A stretch of DNA of 12,328 bases. It comes from RUG760 sp045642205. GTDB lineage: Bacteria; Bacillota; Clostridia; Lachnospirales; Bianqueaceae. Location: contig JAZUIK010000194.1 in NCBI GenBank assembly GCA_045642205.1, forward strand, positions 1-12,328, in the 5' to 3' direction. The notes under the pieces were generated by a model that did not search any database, had not been told where the DNA came from, and saw nothing but the letters and a program-made list of their open reading frames with translations. Positions within the stretch are counted from its first letter, which is position 1; each line of letters begins with the position of its first letter. Both the position numbers and the translations under genes were made by a program. Below, piece after piece: positions 7,407-12,328 of this stretch.

Positions 7407-7946
7407 ATGGAGGAATATCTTTCCCTGTTCCAAAGGGGAGCAAAGGATGAAATGATCCCCTCTGAGGAGAAGATCCTGAGGGGAGAAGAAGTTCCGGAAG
7501 GACTCTATGCCCTTGGCGTGGCGGTCTTTGTGGCCAATCACAGGGGAGAGCTGATGGCAACGCTTCGGGCACCGGAAAAGAAGTCCTGGCCGAATTACTG
7601 GGAGAATTCCGGCGGAGGCGCCAGGTATGGCGAAATGCCCCTGGAAGCCATTCGACGGGAACTGAAGGAAGAGACAGGGATCGATGCACAGGAAGAGGAG
7701 TTTATTCCTCTTAAGACCTTTTGGATCGGATCGATCCGGGAGGTCATGGTCATCTTTATCCTCTGTAAAGATGTATCCCTGGAAGAGGTGGTCCTCCAGA
7801 AGGAAGAGACTACGGATGTCAAGTGGTGCAGTATAGAAGAATATGACCGTATGGGGGCAGATGGAGAGATTGCCGGTCCCATCAAAGAAAAATATGATCA
7901 GCTGAGAGATGATGTTATCGGCTGGGTAGAAAAATGGAGACAGTAA
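7407..7946 (+). CDS. NUDIX hydrolase
   Basis: A NUDIX-fold pyrophosphohydrolase acting on a nucleoside-diphosphate-linked or isopentenyl-type substrate that I cannot specify. The full NUDIX box Gx5Ex7REUxEExGU is present at residues 70-92 (GGARYGE, then RRELKEETGI). The N-terminal part (LRGEEVPEGLYALGVAVFV, 24-42) and WPNYWENSGGG (61-71) resemble the group related to isopentenyl-diphosphate isomerase and E. coli YfcD, but no isomerase catalytic Cys is evident. With the ATG at 7407 the protein has 179 residues, a usual size. An in-frame TTG at 7344 would add 21 residues but has no ribosome binding site, whereas AGGAAGG at 7388-7394 stands 12 bases before the ATG (long but usable). The stop overlaps the tlyA start. 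Linkage to TlyA and the peptidase gives no obvious pathway. Confidence 0.88.
   Translation: MEEYLSLFQRGAKDEMIPSEEKILRGEEVPEGLYALGVAVFVANHRGELMATLRAPEKKSWPNYWENSGGGARYGEMPLEAIRRELKEETGIDAQEEEFIPLKTFWIGSIREVMVIFILCKDVSLEEVVLQKEETTDVKWCSIEEYDRMGADGEIAGPIKEKYDQLRDDVIGWVEKWRQ
7936..7940 (+). promoter_or_regulatory. Ribosome binding site fixing the tlyA start
   Basis: GGAGA inside the end of the NUDIX gene stands 5 bases before the ATG at 7946. It favours that ATG over the in-frame ATG at 7934, which would add four residues (METV) and has no such site. Confidence 0.7.
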
Positions 7947-8803
7947 TGGAAAAGCGACTGGATATCCTGGTAGTGGAACAAGGTCTGGCGCCATCCAGAG
8001 AGAGGGCTAAGGAACTGATCCAGGGTGGGCAGATCAAGGTGGATGGAAAAGTCATTACCAAAGCGGCTCAGAAGGTGGAAGAAACAGCGGCATTGAAAGT
8101 CGAAGGAGAAACCCTTCGCTATGTCAGCCGTGGTGGATTGAAACTGGAAAAGGCGCTGGAAAGCTTTCCCATCGATCTTCAGGGAAAGATCTGTCTGGAT
8201 ATCGGTGCGTCCACCGGTGGATTTACCGACTGTATGCTGCAAAATGGTGCCAGACATGTCTTTGCCATTGATGTAGGAAGAGATCAGCTCGCTGAATCTC
8301 TAAAAGAAGACCCACGCGTCACCAATATGGAACAGACCAACGTTCGCTATCTGACAGAAGATATGGTCCGGGAAAAGAGCGGCTCCGATCGGAAGGCTGA
8401 ATTTGCTTCCATCGATGTCAGTTTTATTTCTCTGACAAAGGTACTGGATGCCGTGGCTGCCTTGCTCTCGGAAGAGGGTCAGCTTGTCTGTCTGATCAAA
8501 CCTCAGTTTGAGGCCGGACGAGGTGCCATCGGAAAGAAAGGTGTTGTCAAGGAACCTTCGATCCACAGGGATGTGATCCGTATGGTCATGACCTATGCCA
8601 GAGGGATCGGTCTGGAGAGCCTGGGACTGTCTTATTCGCCGATCCGAGGCCCTGAAGGCAACATTGAATACCTGTTGTGGCTGAGAAAAAGAGAAATAGC
8701 TGCAGCAGGATCGGATGAAACCGTAAAGCCGGATCTGGAAAGTGGAATTCAGGATAAGATCGATATCCAGTCGGTTGTCCGACAGGCGCACCAGCAACTA
8801 TAA
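7946..8803 (+). CDS. tlyA: TlyA-family rRNA (cytidine-2'-O-)-methyltransferase
   Basis: TlyA methylates the ribose of cytidines in 16S and/or 23S rRNA using S-adenosylmethionine; in mycobacteria this is needed for capreomycin sensitivity. The start at 7946 gives 285 residues beginning MEKRLDILVVEQGLA, as in other TlyA proteins. An S4 RNA-binding domain spans about 3-63 and an FtsJ/RrmJ-like methyltransferase about 60-250. The SAM site is LDIGASTGGFTDCML (84-98). The likely K-D-K-E catalytic tetrad is Lys66 (SRGGLKL), Asp157 (SIDVSF), Lys185 (LIKPQFE) and Glu241 (GNIEYLLW). A polar tail of about 35 residues after the domain is somewhat longer than usual. The start overlaps the NUDIX stop by one base (TAATG), so the two are probably co-translated. 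In many Firmicutes tlyA sits with dxs, xseAB, nadK and recN; those genes are not adjacent here. The old haemolysin label for this family is not supported. Confidence 0.94.
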   Translation: MEKRLDILVVEQGLAPSRERAKELIQGGQIKVDGKVITKAAQKVEETAALKVEGETLRYVSRGGLKLEKALESFPIDLQGKICLDIGASTGGFTDCMLQNGARHVFAIDVGRDQLAESLKEDPRVTNMEQTNVRYLTEDMVREKSGSDRKAEFASIDVSFISLTKVLDAVAALLSEEGQLVCLIKPQFEAGRGAIGKKGVVKEPSIHRDVIRMVMTYARGIGLESLGLSYSPIRGPEGNIEYLLWLRKREIAAAGSDETVKPDLESGIQDKIDIQSVVRQAHQQL

Positions 8804-8804
8804 A
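8775..8804 (+). promoter_or_regulatory. Possible promoter for the surface-protein operon
   Basis: TTGTCC (8775-8780) and TATAAA (8799-8804) are separated by 18 bases, overlapping the last codons of tlyA. The 40-base gap that follows is very AT-rich. This would allow separate transcription of the three exported-protein genes, but matches of this quality also arise by chance. Confidence 0.35.
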
Positions 8805-8843
8805 AAGATATATAAATATAAAACATAGAGAAACGGGAAAAGA

Positions 8844-10103
8844 ATGGGCAATTTAAGGAAACTTAGACGGAGCGTAGCTCAGAATAAGAAAAAGCAGCTA
8901 GGCGCCAGACGAATGCAGGCGGGAACACTCAAGGGAGTAAAGATCCGCAAAGCCAAGAAGGTGGAAAGTCCTGCTGCACAGAAAACGAAAGGCAAGACAA
9001 GTCGGTTCCTGGCAGGAGTAAAGAAGAGACCGGGTCTTGTTGCAGGCGCTGCGCTGGTTGCGGCAGCTGCTATATCGACACCCTGGACAGTTCCCCTTGG
9101 AAAACAGCTGATAGAGGATCTTCGAGAGAAGGATCCTAAGCAGAGTCTTGTTGCTGAAACAAAAGCGGGAAGTGATGCTGAAGGCCGTCTGGATGTTTAT
9201 GCAGCAGATCGATGGAATATCTTTATCGCCATCGATGCCTTGAGAGATCATGAGCCTCCTGTCATTACCGGTGTGGAGGACAAAGTCGTATCCATCGGTT
9301 CTACGATCAGATATAAAGAAGGTGTCACAGCTTTCGATAACTTTGACGGCGAGGTCAAGGTCTCTGTGGATGTCTCTAATGTCAATGAGACAGAAGAGGG
9401 AATATATACGGTCTTCTACTCTGCAGTGGATGAAGCAGGAAATGCATCCGAGGTCAGTGCAGAATTTACTTTTGTCACACCGGATGGCAATCTGTATGAT
9501 CTGGAATACTTCCCGGATGAAGAAGGTTATGATGCCTCGGAACTCCCGATCCTGGTAGAGAAAGTCTTCAGCAGTATCTGTGACGATGAAATGGACCAGA
9601 GGACCAAGGCGGAGAATATCTATGCCTGGATCTGGGATCATATCGGATATCTGGGCGCTGCTCATGATGGAGAAGATATGGTGATGGAGGCGATCGCAGG
9701 ATTGCATCGCCGAGGCGGAAACTGCTTTACCTTTACCTCGATCTCGAAGGCTCTTTTGGATCGCGCAGGTATCGAAAGCATCATTGTGCAGAAGATTCCC
9801 ATGGAATGGCGCAGTGATCATTTCTGGCTTCTTGTCAATATCGATGGAGAATGGTATCATTTTGATTCCACACCTCGTGCGGCTGGCGGATATTTCTGTC
9901 TGTGGACGGATGAGCAGATGCTGGAGTACTCTGAGCAGCATGGAGACTGTTTTGACTTTGATCTGAGGGATTACCCCAGAACACCCGGAGAGATTGCCGA
10001 GAGATTTCTGGTAAAATTCTATCCGGATGGTGTAGATGAAGCTGCAGAAGAGGAAGTCGGTGTGGAAGAAGTGGATGAAACCGAAGCTTCCGATGAGGAG
10101 TAA
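8844..10103 (+). CDS. Membrane-anchored Ig-like/transglutaminase-like protein
   Basis: A 419-residue protein whose exact role I do not recognise. Residues 1-62 are strongly basic and probably cytoplasmic. One hydrophobic segment (about 63-83, AGAALVAAAAI) follows and should anchor it with the rest outside. Residues about 136-210 form an Ig-like beta domain of the kind common in Firmicutes surface proteins (DHEPPVITGVEDKVVSIGST at its start, then FDNFDGEV and VDEAGNASEV). Residues about 235-345 are transglutaminase-like, with the triad Cys294 (GGNCFTF), His326 (SDHFWLLV) and Asp341 (YHFDSTP). Such domains may act as cysteine peptidases or cross-linking enzymes on wall or surface proteins; which applies here is unknown. 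The C-terminus (395-419) is an acidic Glu/Val-rich tail. GGGA lies five bases before the ATG. It is followed after 19 bases by a lipoprotein gene, so the two are probably co-transcribed. Confidence 0.87.
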   Translation: MGNLRKLRRSVAQNKKKQLGARRMQAGTLKGVKIRKAKKVESPAAQKTKGKTSRFLAGVKKRPGLVAGAALVAAAAISTPWTVPLGKQLIEDLREKDPKQSLVAETKAGSDAEGRLDVYAADRWNIFIAIDALRDHEPPVITGVEDKVVSIGSTIRYKEGVTAFDNFDGEVKVSVDVSNVNETEEGIYTVFYSAVDEAGNASEVSAEFTFVTPDGNLYDLEYFPDEEGYDASELPILVEKVFSSICDDEMDQRTKAENIYAWIWDHIGYLGAAHDGEDMVMEAIAGLHRRGGNCFTFTSISKALLDRAGIESIIVQKIPMEWRSDHFWLLVNIDGEWYHFDSTPRAAGGYFCLWTDEQMLEYSEQHGDCFDFDLRDYPRTPGEIAERFLVKFYPDGVDEAAEEEVGVEEVDETEASDEE

Positions 10104-10110
10104 GCTTCAA

Positions 10111-10116
10111 AAGGAG
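10111..10116 (+). promoter_or_regulatory. Ribosome binding site fixing the small lipoprotein start
   Basis: AAGGAG six bases before the ATG at 10123 is close to ideal. It selects this start over an in-frame ATG at 10036, which would overlap the previous gene by 68 bases and place 29 lysine-rich residues in front of a good lipoprotein signal peptide. Confidence 0.85.
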
Positions 10117-10122
10117 ATTTTG

Positions 10123-10770
10123 ATGAAAAAGATCTGGATCATTTTGATGAGTCTGAGTCTGGTCATTTCTTTGGCCGGCTGCGGAGAAAAACCTGCTGCA
10201 GTGGCAGAAGAAAAGACATCAGAGGTCAGTGTAGAGACCGTGGAAACAAAGAGTGCTGAGGTCGAGGCAACCAGTACGGTTGAAGAAAACTCAGAAGAAC
10301 CGGAAGTAACGCTGGGAGAAGGGGTTTCCGAGGAGGTGGTCGAAGATCAGATCACCGCTTTGGTCTATAAGACGGGTGACCTGACGATCGCCATGGATGA
10401 TCTGGCAGCTCCGATCCTGGATGAGATGGGAGCATATACAGATTATTTCGAATACACGGGATGCGCCGGACTTGGTCTGATGAAGTATTATTATTTCACC
10501 GGGATCGAGCTGGGAACCTACGAAGATGAAGAAGGGGAAGATCGAATCTATTCCGTTACTTTTACCAATGATCTGACTGAAACACCCGAAGGATTATGTA
10601 TCGGAGATCCTTTTGAGAGTGCTAAGACCATTTATGGAGCATACGGCGAGGTAGAAGATGAATTGATCGTTGTCACCATAGAGAACACTCGACTGACGAT
10701 CCTTTCTGAAGAGGGGATGGTCAGCTCTATCCAGTACCTGTCCCAAGCAGCATCTGCTAAGTGCAATTGA
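10123..10770 (+). CDS. Small lipoprotein with C-terminal IGD-type domain
   Basis: A 215-residue exported lipoprotein of unknown function. Residues 1-19 are a type II signal peptide with lipobox LAGC, and Cys20 would be lipidated. Residues 21-76 are a disordered Glu/Val/Thr/Ser-rich spacer. A globular part (about 77-215) contains TDYFEYTGCAGLGLMKYYYF (106-125), then ETPEGLCIGDPFESAKTIYG (153-172) and ends SSIQYLSQ. The pattern TPEGxxIGDxxxxxxxxYG followed by a short beta strand and IxYL is, from memory, shared by many uncharacterised Lachnospiraceae lipoproteins. It recalls the small SmpA/BamE-like fold, but that is a guess. Neighbours are a surface transglutaminase-like protein 19 bases upstream and a second lipoprotein 33 bases downstream. 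No hairpin separates them, so one transcript is likely. Confidence 0.88.
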   Translation: MKKIWIILMSLSLVISLAGCGEKPAAVAEEKTSEVSVETVETKSAEVEATSTVEENSEEPEVTLGEGVSEEVVEDQITALVYKTGDLTIAMDDLAAPILDEMGAYTDYFEYTGCAGLGLMKYYYFTGIELGTYEDEEGEDRIYSVTFTNDLTETPEGLCIGDPFESAKTIYGAYGEVEDELIVVTIENTRLTILSEEGMVSSIQYLSQAASAKCN

Positions 10771-10803
10771 GTTTTACCGAAATAAGGGAGAAGAGGTAAT
10801 CAA

Positions 10804-12027
10804 ATGAAAAAGGGATTTATGTTCTGGATCAGTGTGCTGATCCTGTCCATCAGTATGGTCCTGACAGGTTGTTCCAACGGGGAACAGAAGGTTGAAGAGT
10901 CTGCTGCTACGACAGTTGAAGAGACGAAAGAAGAGAGTCAGGAGACTGAAGCGATTGTAGAGGAATCCTCCGTTATGGAAGTAGTGGAAGAGGAGCCTGC
11001 ACCGACAGCTGCCTGCCTTGGGGGAAAATATTATAACCTGGAGATTGAAAAGCTGAGTCTTGATAGTATCGCAGCGGAAGAGATCGATAATCTGCCTCTG
11101 TTCGAGAATCTGAAGGAGATCACACTGACCAACATGCAGTGCACTGCTGAAGATTTTACCAGAATGAAGGAGATCGCTCCCGATGTCACCTTCCACTATG
11201 CTTTCTCACTGGAGAAGGCAGGCCTTCCGGAGATCACTGTAGATGAAACTACAGAGGAACTGGATATCAGCAACATGGAAGTCACGGATGTCAATGCCAT
11301 GAAGGACTACATGCTGATGCTTCCTAAACTGACTAACCTGACCATGTGTGACTGTGGACTGACCAATGAAGAGATGGAGATCTTAAGAGATGCACTTCCG
11401 GAAACCAAGGTTGTCTGGATGCTGCATATGCAGGATTACAGCATGCGTACGGACGTCATCGCATATTCCACCCTGGTCATGTGGACTCCTGTTCCGAATC
11501 CCATTACCAGTGAAGATGCAGAGCAGTTTAAGTACTGTACCGAGCTTCGTGCACTGGACCTTGGTCATCAGGCAATCTCTGATCTGTCCTGGCTGCAATA
11601 CCTCCCTGAACTTCGTTTGCTGATCCTCGCTGACAATCAGGTCACGGATCTGACATATGTCGGAACCCTGAAAGAACTTCGTTATGCAGAGTTCTTCGGA
11701 AATTACGGTATTACCACCTGGGAACCTCTGCGTAATTGTACGAAGATGGAAGAGCTGAATATCGGATTTGTCGCTCAGCCCAAGGACTTCAGTTTCCTGG
11801 AAGCAATGCCTAACATGAAGCATTTCTGGGCGATCGGCTGCGTCTACACAGCAGAACAGGATACACAGATCCGCAGTCTGATCCCTGAAGGCTGTGACTA
11901 TTGCTGCGTAGCAAAGAAACCGGAAGATGCTCAGCAGCCCACCGGATCCGGATGGAGAGAGACCATCGCTTTCTGGAGACAGTTTGATATGTTCCGCGGT
12001 AACTATCTGGATGAGATCTTTGAGTGA
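10804..12027 (+). CDS. Leucine-rich-repeat lipoprotein
   Basis: A 407-residue lipoprotein with an extracellular LRR domain, probably a protein- or glycan-binding surface factor; its partner is unknown. The signal peptide is 1-22 with lipobox LTGC and lipidated Cys23. Residues 24-68 are a Glu/Thr/Val/Ser-rich spacer much like that of the preceding lipoprotein. The LRR domain runs about 84-345; the clearest repeats are ELRALDLGHQAISDLSWLQ (247-265), ELRLLILADNQVTDL (269-283), ELRYAEFFGN and KMEELNIGF. A motif with T-x-E and a downstream Pro-acidic pair recurs without gaps at 106-127, 179-200 and 341-362. Eleven cysteines, including CDC (182-184) and CDYCC (364-368), are unusual for an exported protein of an anaerobe. 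The C-terminus (GSGWRETIAFWRQFDMF) resembles the end of other Lachnospiraceae LRR proteins as I recall them. AGAGG at 10792-10796 lies seven bases before the ATG. Confidence 0.9.
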   Translation: MKKGFMFWISVLILSISMVLTGCSNGEQKVEESAATTVEETKEESQETEAIVEESSVMEVVEEEPAPTAACLGGKYYNLEIEKLSLDSIAAEEIDNLPLFENLKEITLTNMQCTAEDFTRMKEIAPDVTFHYAFSLEKAGLPEITVDETTEELDISNMEVTDVNAMKDYMLMLPKLTNLTMCDCGLTNEEMEILRDALPETKVVWMLHMQDYSMRTDVIAYSTLVMWTPVPNPITSEDAEQFKYCTELRALDLGHQAISDLSWLQYLPELRLLILADNQVTDLTYVGTLKELRYAEFFGNYGITTWEPLRNCTKMEELNIGFVAQPKDFSFLEAMPNMKHFWAIGCVYTAEQDTQIRSLIPEGCDYCCVAKKPEDAQQPTGSGWRETIAFWRQFDMFRGNYLDEIFE

Positions 12028-12060
12028 TCTTACCGAGGGAAAAATTATAGAATAACGGTA

Positions 12061-12112
12061 TAAAAAGAACTACGGATCAAGCAGTGCTATTGCAGGCTTG
12101 AACCGGAGTTCT
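12061..12112 (-). terminator. Terminator of the right-edge minus-strand gene, possibly bidirectional
   Basis: Arms 12066-12082 and 12096-12112 pair as 6, 3 and 6 bp blocks separated by two single mismatches, with a 13-base loop. On the minus strand the stem is followed by TTTTTATACC, a good U-run, 33 bases after the stop of the gene entering from the right. On the + strand the tail is CTCTTGTCC, poorer in U, so it may also stop the LRR operon, but less convincingly. Confidence 0.7.
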
Positions 12113-12145
12113 CTCTTGTCCAAACGTATTGTCAGATCATCGATC

Positions 12146-12328
12146 TTATTTTCCGGCAATTCCGTTGTCGAAGTGTGTGTATCCGGCATGTTTACCGGTT
12201 ACATGATAGTAGTTTTCTCTCAGATAGAGCAGTTTGTCGATCTGAGGCTTTTCGATCTCTTTAGCACCACCAAGGAGTTCTGCAGTCAGGGAGATCTTGG
12301 CAAAGAGTTCCAAGGTTTCCATACGATA
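12146..12328 (-). CDS. Unidentified protein, C-terminal end only (runs off the right edge)
   Basis: A minus-strand frame is open from the right edge to a TAA at 12146-12148, giving 60 visible residues. It includes METLELFAKISLTAELLGGA (3-22), LLYLRENYYHVTGKH (33-47) and ends GYTHFDNGIAGK. An ATG occurs at 12320-12322, only six bases from the edge, so either it or an upstream codon outside the window could be the start. A convincing terminator follows the stop, and codon use matches the neighbouring genes, which supports a real gene. I do not recognise the family; the helical, charged first part and aromatic/His-rich end suggest a cytoplasmic protein. It converges on the LRR lipoprotein gene. 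Confidence 0.6.
   Translation of the reverse strand, partial: YRMETLELFAKISLTAELLGGAKEIEKPQIDKLLYLRENYYHVTGKHAGYTHFDNGIAGK

Noticed and set aside
7386..7994. 202-codon minus-strand frame opposite the NUDIX gene
   Set aside because: It spans the antisense of two confident genes and their overlap; composition is Phe/Leu/Pro-rich without motifs.
8844..8900. Basic N-terminus of the transglutaminase-like protein read as a separate small nucleic-acid-binding protein
   Set aside because: The frame continues without a stop through the membrane helix and later domains, and there is no internal start with a better ribosome binding site.
8898..9941. 347-codon open frame on the minus strand opposite the transglutaminase-like gene
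   Set aside because: It is antisense to a gene with clear domains, its composition is that of a reverse-complement shadow, and no homology-like pattern is seen.
10036..10122. Upstream in-frame ATG extending the small lipoprotein by 29 residues
   Set aside because: It would overlap the previous gene and bury a good lipoprotein signal peptide; the AAGGAG site fits the ATG at 10123.
1..12328. Search for CRISPR arrays, insertion sequences, integrase or att sites, tRNA and rRNA genes
   Set aside because: No spaced direct repeats, transposase-like frames, terminal inverted repeats or cloverleaf-like sequences were found by eye.

Overview
The window is chromosomal DNA from a low- to mid-GC Gram-positive anaerobe, most likely a member of the Clostridia close to Lachnospiraceae. 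The evidence is strong AGGAG-type ribosome binding sites, lipoprotein signal peptides, a LytR-CpsA-Psr cell-wall enzyme, and protein sequences (RNase Z, the short IGD-type lipoprotein, the LRR lipoprotein) that resemble Lachnospiraceae forms as I remember them. No database search was possible. I see no mobile element, CRISPR array, tRNA or rRNA gene.

Left block (1-4360, + strand): the 3' part of pheT (phenylalanyl-tRNA synthetase beta chain), then rnz (RNase Z) and tsaD (t6A37 tRNA modification). They are packed with a 1-base overlap and a 6-base gap, so they are probably one transcription unit devoted to tRNA charging, 3'-end maturation and anticodon-loop modification. A 147-base convergent gap holds two hairpins. 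The second is a clear terminator for the gene coming from the other side.

Middle (4438-6257): one minus-strand gene for an LCP-family cell-wall transferase with three N-terminal membrane helices and a binding-protein-like segment ahead of the LCP domain. It has a good sigma-A-type promoter (TTGAGC, 17 bases, TATAAT) in the divergent gap and its own terminator.

Centre-right (6258-8803, + strand): an M42 metallo-aminopeptidase, a NUDIX hydrolase and a TlyA-type rRNA 2'-O-methyltransferase. An extended -10 promoter stands upstream, and the last two genes overlap by one base.

Right block (8844-12027, + strand): three exported proteins in a row. They are a membrane-anchored protein with an Ig-like domain and a transglutaminase-like domain (Cys-His-Asp triad intact), a small lipoprotein, and a leucine-rich-repeat lipoprotein. 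All three carry Glu/Val/Thr-rich disordered stretches. This cell-surface cluster is the least explained part of the window and the best candidate for undescribed biology, although nothing here proves the three proteins act together. The LRR protein contains a degenerate motif that aligns without gaps in three places.

Right edge (12061-12328): a hairpin plus U-run pointing left, and the 3' end of an unidentified minus-strand gene that runs off the window.
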